NCBI GenBank assembly: GCA_902550555.1
Contig: CACCZR010000001.1
Coordinates: 22,191-86,190, forward strand
Source: an uncultured SAR116 cluster alpha proteobacterium
GTDB taxonomy: Bacteria; Pseudomonadota; Alphaproteobacteria; Puniceispirillales; Marisalimonadaceae
Reading direction: 5' to 3'
Length of the DNA: 64,000 nucleotides
The position numbers and the translations under genes were made by a program. Shown piece by piece: positions 21,563 through 30,877 of this stretch (positions are counted from its first letter, which is position 1; each line of letters starts with the position of its first letter). The notes beneath the pieces were generated by a model. That model had not been told where the DNA came from. It did no database searches and saw only the letters and a program-made list of their open reading frames with translations.

Positions 21563-22797
21563 TTAAAAATCTTCTTAACTTTTTCCAAAGATAATACTAA
21601 TCTATCAAAATCCTCATATGTAGAATAAGCACCAACCGATGCTCTAGTTGTAGAACTTAAATTAAAATGATCTAAAAGTGGTTGTGCACAATGATGACCC
21701 GCTCTCACGGCCACACCTTCTCTATCAATTATTGTAGCAATGTCATGAGAATGTGCACAGTCCATTGTAAAGGATATTACCCCTGCTTTATTCTTATTTT
21801 TTCCAAAAATATTTACACCATCTACTTTTTGGAGTTTATCATATGCGTAAGAAATTAATTTTTGTTCATGATTACCAATATTTTCAATTCCGTATTTATT
21901 AATCCAATCAATAGCTTTTCCTAATGCAATTGCTTGAACAATAGGAGGGGTTCCAGCTTCAAATTTTAGAGGTGGGTCTGCAAAAGTAGTTTTGTTAATG
22001 CTTACTACGTCAATCATATCACCTCCACATAAAAAAGGAGGCATATTTTCTAGTAATTTATAATTTCCATAGAGAATACCAATTCCAGTTGGTCCATATA
22101 ATTTATGTCCAGAAAAACAATAAAAATCACAACCAATATTTTTAACATCAACTGGAAAGTGATTTATTCCCTGGCATCCATCTACTAAAGAAATAGCATT
22201 AACAGATTTGGCTAAATCACAAATTTCTTTAATTGGAAATATTGTCCCTAAAACATTTGAAACGTGAGGAAAAGTTATGACTTTAGTTTTATCTGATATA
22301 AGTGATTTAATGATATTAATATCAAAATCTTTATCAGGATCAAAATAAGCAACCTTTATGTTAGCTTTTTTTATTCCTGCAATATATTGCCAAGGTACAA
22401 AATTAGCATGATGCTCTGCGATTGTTAAAATTATTTCATCATTAGGACTTAGATTTTCCATCCCCCAACTATAAGCAACTAGGTTTATTGATGCAGTTGC
22501 ACCTGACGTAAAGATAATCTCTTTTTCATCTGCATTAATAAATTTTGCAACTTTTTGTCTGGCTTTTTCATAACTTTCTGTGGCTTTTTCTGATAAAAAA
22601 TGTAATCCCCTGTGTACATTCGAATATTCCTTAGAGTAGTTATTATTAATTACATCAATAACATCTTTTGGCTTTTGCATTGATGCTGCTGAATCTAAAT
22701 ATACTAACGATTTATCCCAAACTTTTTGCTTTAATGCTGGAAATTCATTAATAATTTTTTGTGTATCAAAATTCTTATGCATATCATTCATATTCAT
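21559..22797 (-). CDS. sufS: Cysteine desulfurase SufS
   Basis: This 412-residue class II cysteine desulfurase supplies sulfur for Fe-S assembly. It has YLDSAASMQKP, the TSGATASINLVAYSW loop, EHHANFVPWQ, the PLP lysine in CFSGHKLYGPTGIGILYG, and the catalytic cysteine in VAVRAGHHCAQPLL. It overlaps sufD by 14 bases. The usual sulfur-relay partner SufE or SufU is not in this window and must be elsewhere or absent. Confidence 0.96.
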   Translation of the reverse strand: MNMNDMHKNFDTQKIINEFPALKQKVWDKSLVYLDSAASMQKPKDVIDVINNNYSKEYSNVHRGLHFLSEKATESYEKARQKVAKFINADEKEIIFTSGATASINLVAYSWGMENLSPNDEIILTIAEHHANFVPWQYIAGIKKANIKVAYFDPDKDFDINIIKSLISDKTKVITFPHVSNVLGTIFPIKEICDLAKSVNAISLVDGCQGINHFPVDVKNIGCDFYCFSGHKLYGPTGIGILYGNYKLLENMPPFLCGGDMIDVVSINKTTFADPPLKFEAGTPPIVQAIALGKAIDWINKYGIENIGNHEQKLISYAYDKLQKVDGVNIFGKNKNKAGVISFTMDCAHSHDIATIIDREGVAVRAGHHCAQPLLDHFNLSSTTRASVGAYSTYEDFDRLVLSLEKVKKIFK

Positions 22798-24046
22798 TGG
22801 CTAATAATTTATTAATTTTACTTTTAGTTTCATTATAAATTATGTCATGAAATTTATCACTAATTGATAAAGAAATCATCTCATTTAAAAATGCGTCTAC
22901 AAGGATAACTTTAGCTTTTTGTTTTGATATACCCCTACTTGAAAGATAAAAAATTTGATCTTCATCTAATTCGCCAACTGTTGCCCCATGTCCACATATC
23001 ACGTCATCTGCATAAATTTCAAGTTCAGGCTTAGAATTAGATACGGCTTTATCTGATAACATGATAGCCCTACTCATTTGTTTAGCTTCAGTTTTCTGTG
23101 CAAGTTTTTCAACTCTGACTTTACCTTGAAAGACTGCAGTTGATTCTTCTCCTAGTACACCTTTAACAATTTGAGAGGATTTGCAATTAGGTACATTATG
23201 ATAAATACATGAAGTTAAATCATGATGCTGATTTCCCGATGATAAATAAATGCCATTAATATCTGCTTTTGAGTTTTCCCCTTCTAACAAAGTATGCATT
23301 TCCGATCTAGTGAATTCACCACCTTTAATAAGTGCAAAACTTCTTAAATTAGCTTCTTCCTTTATTACAGAAAGTGTCAATGATAGATTATATGAACTTA
23401 TTTTATCATCATATATTTTAATAATTTCTAAATTTGAGTTTTCTGATAAATTTATAATTTCAAAAGGAGTTAATAATCCGGCATGGGTTGAGTAATGTTG
23501 AAAAACTTGAACATCTGCATTTTTTTCTAAATCAATATAAATAAATGGATGTATTGAAGTGTTTTCACTTCCTCCTAGATTAAAAATTTCAATTGGTTTA
23601 TAAAACTTTATATCATTTTTAAATTTAATTTTAAAAAACTTCTGAGAACATGAAAGGGTAGAATTTAATGTTGGGTGATTTTTTACAGATAAGTTGTCAA
23701 ACTTATTAATTATCTCTTTAAAATCTTCTATTTGAACTTCTTCAATTACAATTTCTGAAAATAATTTATCTGATAATTTTTTTTCAAATTTTCCATTAAC
23801 AAAAACCAAAGATATAGAATCTTTTATTAATTTATTAATATTGAAATCTTGTTGATTTCCCCAACTTAGTGGTAAAATATTTTTTCTAGCTAACTTACCT
23901 AATCGGCTAAATTTCCAAGCTTCATCTCTTGGAGAAGGCCAAGACTTTAAACTCAAATAAGGTTGTCTTTGAGGTTGATTTGGATAAACTTTATCAACAA
24001 ATTTTTCTAAATTTGAAAAGAATTGGTCATTTCTAGCTTTTTTCAT
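22784..24046 (-). CDS. sufD: Fe-S cluster assembly protein SufD
   Basis: This 420-residue SufB/SufD-fold protein has a divergent N-terminal half and a conserved C-terminal beta-helix. It includes LKGGEFTRSEMHTLLEGENSKADINGIYLSSGNQHHDLTS, FQGKVRVEKLAQKTEAKQMSRAIMLSDKA and VICGHGATVGELDEDQIFYLSSRGI with the conserved histidine. SufD pairs with SufB and SufC to form the scaffold complex. It overlaps sufC by 14 bases and sufS by 14 bases. Confidence 0.95.
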   Translation of the reverse strand: MKKARNDQFFSNLEKFVDKVYPNQPQRQPYLSLKSWPSPRDEAWKFSRLGKLARKNILPLSWGNQQDFNINKLIKDSISLVFVNGKFEKKLSDKLFSEIVIEEVQIEDFKEIINKFDNLSVKNHPTLNSTLSCSQKFFKIKFKNDIKFYKPIEIFNLGGSENTSIHPFIYIDLEKNADVQVFQHYSTHAGLLTPFEIINLSENSNLEIIKIYDDKISSYNLSLTLSVIKEEANLRSFALIKGGEFTRSEMHTLLEGENSKADINGIYLSSGNQHHDLTSCIYHNVPNCKSSQIVKGVLGEESTAVFQGKVRVEKLAQKTEAKQMSRAIMLSDKAVSNSKPELEIYADDVICGHGATVGELDEDQIFYLSSRGISKQKAKVILVDAFLNEMISLSISDKFHDIIYNETKSKINKLLANEYE

Positions 24047-24788
24047 TCAAAATCTCAGAATAACCATTTTTTTCTACGTACAAAGCTAGGTCTGCATCTC
24101 CAGATTTAATAATTTTACCGTCTGACATAATATGGACAATGTCTGGTTTTATATAATCCAATAATCTTTGATAATGAGTGATTACAACTACAGCATTATT
24201 TTTATCTTTTAAGTTATTAACACCTTCAGAAACAATTTTTAGTGCGTCTACGTCTAAACCAGAATCAGTCTCATCTAGCACAGATATTTTTGGGTTTAAA
24301 AGAGCCATCTGAAGTATTTCAAATCTTTTTTTCTCTCCACCAGAAAAGCCAAAATTGACATATCTTTTTAACATTTCATCTTTAATACTAAGATTTTCAG
24401 CAACTTTTCTTAAATGCTTTATAAAATCAAGATGTGATAATTCATTTTCACCTAAATATTTTTTTCTAGAGTTAAAAATTTCTCTTAAAAAATTTGTGCT
24501 TGATACACCAGGTAGTTCTACTGGATATTGGAAAGCTAAAAACAACCCTAAGTTTGATCTTTCATCAGGTGAAAGTGGAGTAAGATCAGTATTATCAAAT
24601 GTAATGCTTCCATTATCTAATTCATAGCCATCTCTTCCAGCTAGCATATATGACAGCGTACTTTTTCCAGATCCGTTTGGACCCATAATCGCATGAGTTT
24701 CTCCCTCATTTACGTTTAATGATAATCCTTTTAAAATCTTTTTATTATTAATGCTTAATTCAGCATTTTTAATCTCAAGTATAGGCAT
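24033..24788 (-). CDS. sufC: Fe-S cluster assembly ATPase SufC
   Basis: This 251-residue ABC-type ATPase has Walker A MGPNGSGKSTLSYML, the Q-loop region FLAFQYPVELPGVS specific to SufC, signature FSGGEKKRFEILQ and Walker B ISVLDETDSGLDVDALK. SufC is cytoplasmic; it dimerises on SufB and SufD and its ATP cycle opens the scaffold. It lies 6 bases after sufB and overlaps sufD. Confidence 0.97.
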   Translation of the reverse strand: MPILEIKNAELSINNKKILKGLSLNVNEGETHAIMGPNGSGKSTLSYMLAGRDGYELDNGSITFDNTDLTPLSPDERSNLGLFLAFQYPVELPGVSSTNFLREIFNSRKKYLGENELSHLDFIKHLRKVAENLSIKDEMLKRYVNFGFSGGEKKRFEILQMALLNPKISVLDETDSGLDVDALKIVSEGVNNLKDKNNAVVVITHYQRLLDYIKPDIVHIMSDGKIIKSGDADLALYVEKNGYSEILNEKS

Positions 24789-24794
24789 AAGGCT

Positions 24795-26246
24795 TTACCC
24801 TACTGAACCTTCTAGACTAATACCTATTAATTTCTGAGCCTCAACAGCAAATTCCATAGGAAGTTCTTTCATGACTTCTTTACAAAATCCGTTAACAATC
24901 ATAGAAGTTGCTTGTTCGGCATCTAGCCCCCTTTGCATACAATAAAACAGTTGGTCTTCTGATATTTTTGAAGTAGTTGCCTCATGCTCAACCTTAGCAT
25001 TTGATACATATTGATTAATATAAGGTACTGTATGTGCTGAACAGGTGTCACCAATGAGTAAAGAATCGCACTGAGTAAAATTGCGTGCATTGTAAGCACC
25101 TTTTTGTATTTGAACTTGTCCTCTGTATGTATTTTGTGACTTTCCTGCTGAAATACCTTTTGAAATAATTGTAGATTTTGTGTTTTTACCAATGTGTATC
25201 ATTTTAGTACCAGTATCCGCCTGTTGAGCATTATTAGTAATTGCTACTGAATAAAATTCTCCAATTGAATTATCCCCCATAAGAATGCAAGATGGGTACT
25301 TCCACGTAATTGAAGAGCCTGTTTCAACTTGTGTCCAAGATATCTTAGAATTTTTACCTAAACATTTACCTCTTTTAGTAACAAAATTATATATTCCACC
25401 TTTACCTTGTTCATCTCCTGGGTACCAATTTTGTACAGTTGAGTACTTTATCTGTGATTTGTTCATAGCAACTAGTTCTACCACAGCAGCATGCAATTGA
25501 TTTTCATCTCTTTGTGGAGCTGTACACCCTTCCAAATAAGAGACATAACCTTCATCTTCAACAACTATTAATGTTCTTTCAAATTGACCAGTATTTTTTT
25601 CATTAATCCTAAAATAAGTAGATAATTCCATAGGACATTTAACTCCTTTTGGAATATATACAAATGAACCATCAGTAAAAACTGCAGAATTAAGTGCTGT
25701 GTAATAATTATCTGTTACTGGTACTACAGAACCAATATATTTCTTTACCAAATCTGGATGATTTTTTATTGCTTCGGAAATTGGACAAAAAATCACTCCA
25801 ACTTCTGAAAGTTTTTCTCTAAAAGTTGTAGCCACAGAAACAGAATCAAAAACAGCGTCAACCGCAACACCAGCTAACATTTTTTGTTCATTTAGAGGAA
25901 TTCCTAATTTTTCGTATGTTTTTAATAATTCAGGATCAACTTCATCTAAACTATTTAACTTCTTTTTGGCTTTTGGAGCAGCATAGTAATAAATATCTTG
26001 AAAATCTATATCTGGAAAAGAAACTTTTGCCCAATTAGGTTTTTCCATACTTTTCCATTTTTTAAAAGCATCTAATCTCCAATCTAACATCCATTTTGGT
26101 TCGTCTTTTTTTTGAGAAATAAATCTTATAATCTCTTCATTTAGTCCTTTTGGAGCCTTATCAACTTCAATCTTAGTGGAAAATCCGTATTTATATTTAT
26201 CTGTAGTTGATTTTACTTGGTTAATAGTTTCAGTTGTTGCTACCAC
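24795..26246 (-). CDS. sufB: Fe-S cluster assembly scaffold SufB
   Basis: This 483-residue protein is the scaffold on which SUF builds clusters. It has [41 protein letters not shown] with a conserved cysteine, [22 protein letters not shown], and the C-terminal [28 protein letters not shown]. It is the first gene of sufBCDSTA-ABC. The start at 26246 is GTG; AAGG about 9 bases upstream is a weak SD. No IscR, RirA or SufR gene precedes it, so regulation is not visible here. Confidence 0.97.
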   Translation of the reverse strand: MVATTETINQVKSTTDKYKYGFSTKIEVDKAPKGLNEEIIRFISQKKDEPKWMLDWRLDAFKKWKSMEKPNWAKVSFPDIDFQDIYYYAAPKAKKKLNSLDEVDPELLKTYEKLGIPLNEQKMLAGVAVDAVFDSVSVATTFREKLSEVGVIFCPISEAIKNHPDLVKKYIGSVVPVTDNYYTALNSAVFTDGSFVYIPKGVKCPMELSTYFRINEKNTGQFERTLIVVEDEGYVSYLEGCTAPQRDENQLHAAVVELVAMNKSQIKYSTVQNWYPGDEQGKGGIYNFVTKRGKCLGKNSKISWTQVETGSSITWKYPSCILMGDNSIGEFYSVAITNNAQQADTGTKMIHIGKNTKSTIISKGISAGKSQNTYRGQVQIQKGAYNARNFTQCDSLLIGDTCSAHTVPYINQYVSNAKVEHEATTSKISEDQLFYCMQRGLDAEQATSMIVNGFCKEVMKELPMEFAVEAQKLIGISLEGSVG

Positions 26247-26337
26247 TCTAATATACCTTATTTGAAAATATTAATGATTTTAGATTACTATATATATAAT
26301 ATTGTATAACATTAATTAAAGAACAATTAATAAATAA

Positions 26338-26682
26338 TTAATTCCTAACCTGAGGCTTTAATAAATATTTACCTTTTTGAATCCCACTAAACATTTGTTC
26401 AAGATCAGGATGATCAACTGGACCATTATCACTATCCATAATAATATTTTGTTGAGAAACATACGCAGAATAAAATGTTTCAGAATTTTCAGCCATTAAA
26501 TGATAAAATGGTTGTTTCTTTGAAGGTCTTAAATCTGCTGGAATTGATTGATACCACTCTTCTGTATTTGAAAACTCTGGGTCAACATCTACAATAACAC
26601 CTCTAAATGGATATATTCTATGTTTAACAATATCACCAATGTTAAACATTGGATTTTTCGAAACTTTTTTTTTATCACTCAT
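26338..26682 (-). CDS. hspQ: Heat shock protein HspQ
   Basis: The protein matches HspQ/hemimethylated-DNA-binding YccV: FNIGDIVKHRIYPFRGVIVDVDPEFSNTEEWYQSIP, QPFYHLMAE and AYVSQQNI. HspQ in E. coli is heat-induced and modulates Lon and DnaA turnover. The track start at 26691 is a GTG inside AGGTG; the ATG at 26682 (MSDKKK) has that AGG at proper spacing and is the better start. Five copies of a 7-bp repeat lie immediately upstream. Confidence 0.9.
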   Translation of the reverse strand: MSDKKKVSKNPMFNIGDIVKHRIYPFRGVIVDVDPEFSNTEEWYQSIPADLRPSKKQPFYHLMAENSETFYSAYVSQQNIIMDSDNGPVDHPDLEQMFSGIQKGKYLLKPQVRN

Positions 26683-26693
26683 ACCCATCACCT

Positions 26694-26728
26694 AATATCA
26701 AATATCAAATATCAAATATCAAATATCA
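26694..26728. repeat. Five tandem copies of the 7-mer AATATCA
   Basis: AATATCA is repeated five times without a mismatch directly upstream of hspQ, separated from its SD by one base. On the hspQ strand the unit reads TGATATT. Copy number may vary between strains and would change promoter or leader spacing. Confidence 0.95.
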
Positions 26729-26766
26729 AAAGGAAATATTTTAATATTATTAAATTAAAGAAAATA

Positions 26767-26952
26767 TTAATTTTTTGTTTTGATTTTTAATATCTGTTTC
26801 CCATTATACATACCTGTTTTTAAATCAATGTGATGAGGACGATGTAACTCACCAGTATCCTTATTTTCAACATATGCATCATTATCAATAGCATCGTGAG
26901 ATCTTCTCATTCCACGTCTTGACTTAGTTATTTTACTTTTAGGAACAGCCAT
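26767..26952 (-). CDS. rpmF: Ribosomal protein bL32
   Basis: This 61-residue basic protein begins [21 protein letters not shown], the invariant bL32 start, and has the alphaproteobacterial ending with [22 protein letters not shown]. The zinc cysteines found in some bL32 proteins are absent, as usual for this class. It is a structural protein of the large ribosomal subunit. A tRNA-Ala gene lies just upstream on the same strand. Confidence 0.97.
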   Translation of the reverse strand: MAVPKSKITKSRRGMRRSHDAIDNDAYVENKDTGELHRPHHIDLKTGMYNGKQILKIKTKN

Positions 26953-26979
26953 TTTTTTCTCTCTACAAATTATATTTAA

Positions 26980-27055
26980 TGGTGGAGCTGGACGGGATCG
27001 AACCGACGACCTGATGCTTGCAAAGCACCCGCTCTCCCAACTGAGCTACAGCCCC
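26980..27055 (-). tRNA. tRNA-Ala (anticodon TGC)
   Basis: On the minus strand a 76-base cloverleaf reads GGGGCTGTAGCTCAGTTGGG at its 5' end. The anticodon arm is GTGCT-TTGCAAG-C, the T-arm contains GGTTCGATCCC, and the encoded 3' end is CAGCTCCACCA. The anticodon is TGC. Confidence 0.97.
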
Positions 27056-27144
27056 ATTATTATATATTTGTGATATAACTAACTTAGATTTACGTCAAGT
27101 AATTTATCATATATATTATGACCAAATATTGAGATATTGCTTAA

Positions 27145-28137
27145 ATGATATTTAAAACTGTTCAAATAAATAAATGTGTTGGTTACATATTACCAGAAAA
27201 TATTTTTGTTATTGAAAATGGAAAAAAAGTTAAGCTTTCTAAAGGAACTAAAATTAACCAACAAATTAAAAATATTCTTGTAAGTAATGGTTTTAAACAG
27301 ATTAGTGGTTTTTTACTTAGTGAAAATGATTTTGATGAAAATAAAGCATCAGATCTAATAGCTAGAAGTATATGTACAAATAAATTGAATAATTTAAATT
27401 ATAAAAATCTCAATACTGGAAGAAGTAATATTTACAGTACTAAATCAGGATTATTTATTTATAACGCAAACAATTTAATAAAATTGAATGATAATTCAAA
27501 AATTGCCATAAGTGCAATAAGACCATTTTCTAAAGTTGAACAAAACCAAGAACTGATTACAGCCAAAGTAATACCTTATGGAATTGATAAAAAACTCTTA
27601 CAAAAAAATAGTTTAAGACTAAAAGACACTTTTAGAGTGGCACCTTTCCAAAAGAAAAGTATTACTTTAATTCAAACATTTGATAATAAAATTAATGAAA
27701 AACTCATAATTAAGTCTAGAAATGTTACTCAAAAAAGATTGGAATTATGCGGTATAAAAAAAATCGATGAGATTATAATTCCTCATAAAGAAAATATTTT
27801 ATGTAATAAAATACAAATTTGCATAAATCGAAATGTTGATATTATTTTAATTATTGGTCCACACGCTATAACGCATATTAAAGATGTAATCCCAAATGCC
27901 ATTTCAAAAAGTGGAGCAAAAATAATCAGATTTGGAATTCCTGTTGAACCAGGAAATTTATTGTTATTATCTAAATTTAAATCCTCTAATAAAGATATTT
28001 ATATTATTGGTATGCCAAGTTGTGCAAAATCTCCAAAAGAAAATGGTTTGGACTGGGTATTGTGGCGTATTCTAAGTAATATTAATTTTAAAAACTCTAA
28101 TCTCAATGAATTATCAGTTGGTGGTTTGATAAAATAG
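27145..28137 (+). CDS. Molybdopterin-binding (MoCF_biosynth-type) protein
   Basis: This 330-residue protein ends in a region like the MoaB/MogA/MoeA molybdopterin-binding fold: IILIIGPHAITHIKDVIPNAISKSGAKIIRFGIPVEPGNLLLL, then IIGMPSCAKSPKENGLDWVLWRIL. That closing motif is typical of an alphaproteobacterial molybdopterin-binding family which often carries a fused MobA-like domain; this version does not. The N-terminal part is divergent. It probably acts in molybdenum cofactor handling for a xanthine- or CO-dehydrogenase-type enzyme. No other Mo-cofactor genes are in the window. Confidence 0.7.
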   Translation: MIFKTVQINKCVGYILPENIFVIENGKKVKLSKGTKINQQIKNILVSNGFKQISGFLLSENDFDENKASDLIARSICTNKLNNLNYKNLNTGRSNIYSTKSGLFIYNANNLIKLNDNSKIAISAIRPFSKVEQNQELITAKVIPYGIDKKLLQKNSLRLKDTFRVAPFQKKSITLIQTFDNKINEKLIIKSRNVTQKRLELCGIKKIDEIIIPHKENILCNKIQICINRNVDIILIIGPHAITHIKDVIPNAISKSGAKIIRFGIPVEPGNLLLLSKFKSSNKDIYIIGMPSCAKSPKENGLDWVLWRILSNINFKNSNLNELSVGGLIK

Positions 28138-28144
28138 AAATTAT

Positions 28145-29119
28145 CTAATTCTTAGGACCTAAATGTTTTAAATTCTTAACTTTTGATAACTTGATTTGCT
28201 TTTCTCTTTCATTAAATCTCTTTTTTTGTTTAATTGTGGTTTGTTCATAACAATATTTACAACTTTGACCTTTTACATAATGTTTGTTTTTTTTATTTTC
28301 CTTACTCAAGGGCATTCTACAAGCATAACACATATCATATTCGCCCTTTTCCAGAGAAGCATTTAAAGAAACACGATAATCAAAAACAAAGCATTCACCC
28401 TTCCATTCATTTTCATCAGATTTAACATTTTCTAGATACTTTAAAATTCCTCCATCCAAATGAAAAACATTTTCAAACCCAAGTTGTTTCAAGTATGATG
28501 TCGATTTTTCACAACGAATACCACCTGTACAGAACATTCCAATTTTTGATTTTTTTGAAACTTTTTTATTAATTAAATTTTTTTGAACCCAATTTGGAAA
28601 ATTTCTAAAAGATTTAATTTTAGGGTTAATACTGTTTTTGAAAGTTCCAATGGATACTTCATAATCATTTCTAGTATCTATTATCATTCTATCACTCTCA
28701 TTTAAAAGTTCATTCCATTCTTTTACATTTAGATATTTTCCAACTTTATGAGATGGACTTACTTCAGGTATACCAATTGTAACTATTTCTTTTTTGAGTC
28801 TTACTTTCATTCTCAAAAAAGGATTTTTATTACTAGAAGAAAATTTTGGAGTAATGTCCTTAAATTGACTAAATTTATCCATATATGAAAAAAAATTTTT
28901 TAGATCACTTTCTGAACCAGCAATAGTTCCATTAATCCCCTCATTTGCTAATAATATTGTGCCTTTTATATTTGTTTTACTTAAAGATCTATCAAATTTA
29001 ATTTTTAATTCTTGATAATTTTCTAATACTAAAAATTTGTAAAAAGTTGAAATGATGTATTTATCTAGTGTAGAGTTATTTGTATTTAGATAATTTTGTA
29101 AATTTTGATTTAATGACAT
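28145..29119 (-). CDS. trhO: tRNA uridine-34 5-hydroxylase TrhO (rhodanese-like)
   Basis: At 324 residues this is typical of the YceA/TrhO family. It has an N-terminal acylphosphatase-like domain (GTILLANEGINGTIAGS), a rhodanese domain with the DTRNDYEVSIGTFKNSI loop and catalytic cysteine in GMFCTGGIRCEKSTSYL, and a C-terminal cysteine-rich tail (DMCYACRMPLS, GQSCKYCYE). TrhO hydroxylates U34 of tRNAs as the first step to 5-methoxyuridine-type wobble modifications. It stands alone between divergent neighbours. Confidence 0.93.
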   Translation of the reverse strand: MSLNQNLQNYLNTNNSTLDKYIISTFYKFLVLENYQELKIKFDRSLSKTNIKGTILLANEGINGTIAGSESDLKNFFSYMDKFSQFKDITPKFSSSNKNPFLRMKVRLKKEIVTIGIPEVSPSHKVGKYLNVKEWNELLNESDRMIIDTRNDYEVSIGTFKNSINPKIKSFRNFPNWVQKNLINKKVSKKSKIGMFCTGGIRCEKSTSYLKQLGFENVFHLDGGILKYLENVKSDENEWKGECFVFDYRVSLNASLEKGEYDMCYACRMPLSKENKKNKHYVKGQSCKYCYEQTTIKQKKRFNEREKQIKLSKVKNLKHLGPKN

Positions 29120-29169
29120 AATCTTTTACTAAACCTTATCATATAACTATTTTTACTTTAGGAGTTAAG

Positions 29170-29601
29170 ATGAATAACATAGATAAAACCACAGCACAAA
29201 AAATAATTGAAAAATCGTTTGAAAAAGGTCGTGAATTAAAACTTAATCCATTAATGGTTGTAGTTTTTGACAACAGAGGCGCTGTAAAAGCATGTGCAGC
29301 AGAAGATGGGACAAGTCCATTAAGGTTTAGTATTGCTTATGGAAAAGCAAATGGAGCATTTCAGATGGGGATGGGTTCAAGAGCTTTGTTTAATAGAGCA
29401 GAACAACAAGCTTATTTTATCAATGCTGTAAATGCTTTGACAGATGGAAACTTAGTTCCAGTTCCAGGAGGTGTTTTGATCAGAAACAGTAATAAGGATA
29501 TAATTGGATCAATAGGAATATCTGGAGATACATCTGATAATGATGAAAGTGCAGCTGTCTATGGTATTGAAAGCGTAAATTTAATTCCAGATATTGGTTA
29601 A
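29170..29601 (+). CDS. GlcG/HbpS family heme-binding-like protein
   Basis: This 143-residue single-domain protein of the DUF336 (GlcG/HbpS) family shows LNPLMVVVFDNRGAVKACAAEDG, RFSIAYGKANGAFQMGMGSR and VPVPGGVLIRNSNKDIIGSIGISGDTSDNDE. Members bind heme or act as accessory proteins of dehydrogenases. It lacks a signal peptide. An SD (GGAG) precedes the ATG. Its 3' end overlaps the convergent cytochrome b561 gene by 21 bases. Confidence 0.85.
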   Translation: MNNIDKTTAQKIIEKSFEKGRELKLNPLMVVVFDNRGAVKACAAEDGTSPLRFSIAYGKANGAFQMGMGSRALFNRAEQQAYFINAVNALTDGNLVPVPGGVLIRNSNKDIIGSIGISGDTSDNDESAAVYGIESVNLIPDIG

Positions 29602-30219
29602 ATAGTAAAAAATAGATGGCCCACTAAAAATTAAAATTAGAACTAATAACGCATAACCATTTTTTTTTGATGGATAATCTTTTTGTATAAAATTTTTATC
29701 CTTAGATTTTCCATCGATCATTTGATTAATTATTTTTTCTTTTAAAAAAAATTGATAATAACTTACAGCACTTAAATGAAGAATTATTAATAAGTATAAA
29801 AAATAATGCAAAATATTATGAACATTTGTAAAAATTCCAACTAATTGTGGTGCGAATTTTACAAATGGCCCATCATAAAAAATATCATCTGAAGAAAACA
29901 TGCCAGACAAAGATGTTAATAAAATTAATACAAAAATTGAAAATATAGATAATGAACCAAGTGGATTATGTCCAAAATATTTTTTCTCTTTATTTCTAAA
30001 ATAATTGAATAAGTAATTCTTATTAAGATTAAAATTTTTAAACTTTGAATAATAGCCACCAAAAAAACCCCAATAAATTCTAAATAAAATTAAAAAAAAT
30101 AAAGTTATTCCTGAAATTTCATGAATATAGAAATAAGAAAATTTTCCTGATATTATTGATATAATTATTGTTATGATTAACATTAAATGAAATATTCTAA
30201 TGTTTAAATCCCAAATCAT
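29581..30219 (-). CDS. Cytochrome b561-type membrane protein
   Basis: This 212-residue protein has four predicted membrane helices and opens with MIWDLNIRIFHLMLIITIII, matching the VWDxxxRxxHW heme-ligand motif (tryptophan replaced here). It contains FYIHEISG and ends its core with NVHNILHYFLYLLIILHLSAV, supplying histidine ligands. This fits the Ni,Fe-hydrogenase cytochrome b561 family of diheme quinone- or c-type-linked electron carriers in the inner membrane. No soluble partner gene is adjacent. Confidence 0.85.
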   Translation of the reverse strand: MIWDLNIRIFHLMLIITIIISIISGKFSYFYIHEISGITLFFLILFRIYWGFFGGYYSKFKNFNLNKNYLFNYFRNKEKKYFGHNPLGSLSIFSIFVLILLTSLSGMFSSDDIFYDGPFVKFAPQLVGIFTNVHNILHYFLYLLIILHLSAVSYYQFFLKEKIINQMIDGKSKDKNFIQKDYPSKKNGYALLVLILIFSGPSIFYYLTNIWN

Positions 30220-30259
30220 AGTTTATTATTAAATAGATTTTGAAATTAATATATTAAAA

Positions 30260-30877
30260 ATGCAAAAAAACTGGTCCCTAAAAATTTTAAATAGTTTTAA
30301 AAAACTAAGTGAATTAGATGACGACTTGAAATATATAATTAACAAATATAACCTCCCAGATTCACGTAAGGAAAGTAATACTTTTGAAACTTTAATGAGA
30401 ATAATAATTGGCCAACAAATTTCTCGAAAAGCAGCTGAAAGTATATATCAAAAACTTAAAGAAAAAAAAATCACAACATATAAAAACTTTTTGAACACTG
30501 ATGACAAATATTTAAAAAATCTAGGTTTGTCATTTAGAAAAATTATATACATTAAAGACTTAGCAAAGAATATTTATGAAAAAAAAATCAAATTAAGTGA
30601 GTTTAAAAAATCATCTTCTGAGGTTGTATATAATTCTCTTATAAAAATTAAAGGTATTGGCAAATGGACAATTAATAATTATCAATTGTTTGTATTAGAA
30701 GATTGTGATGCTTGGCCTGGTGGTGATTTAGCCGTTCAAGAAGCCATTAAAAGTTTAAAAAATTTAGATGTAAGACCTGATGAAAATGAATCAAATAATA
30801 TAGCAGAAAAATGGAGGCCTTTTAGGGGGTCTGCTGCTTTATTGTTATGGCATTACTACAGTAAAAAAAATGATTAA
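30260..30877 (+). CDS. DNA-3-methyladenine glycosylase II (AlkA-type HhH-GPD)
   Basis: This 205-residue base-excision glycosylase has TLMRIIIGQQISRKAAESIYQKL, the helix-hairpin-helix LIKIKGIGKWTINNYQLFVL, and the catalytic aspartate in DAWPGGDLAVQEAIK. A final RPFRGSAALLLWHYYS matches the AlkA C-terminus. It excises alkylated purines from DNA. Its end overlaps the cysQ-sua5 fusion gene by 8 bases, so they are translationally coupled. Confidence 0.92.
   Translation: MQKNWSLKILNSFKKLSELDDDLKYIINKYNLPDSRKESNTFETLMRIIIGQQISRKAAESIYQKLKEKKITTYKNFLNTDDKYLKNLGLSFRKIIYIKDLAKNIYEKKIKLSEFKKSSSEVVYNSLIKIKGIGKWTINNYQLFVLEDCDAWPGGDLAVQEAIKSLKNLDVRPDENESNNIAEKWRPFRGSAALLLWHYYSKKND

Noticed and set aside
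24923-25192. 89-residue ORF on the minus strand inside sufB
   Set aside because: It overlaps the well-supported sufB in another frame, and its sequence is low-complexity; a shadow ORF.
26694-26728. CRISPR-like repeats near hspQ
   Set aside because: The units are 7 bp in direct tandem with no spacers; simple sequence repeat only.
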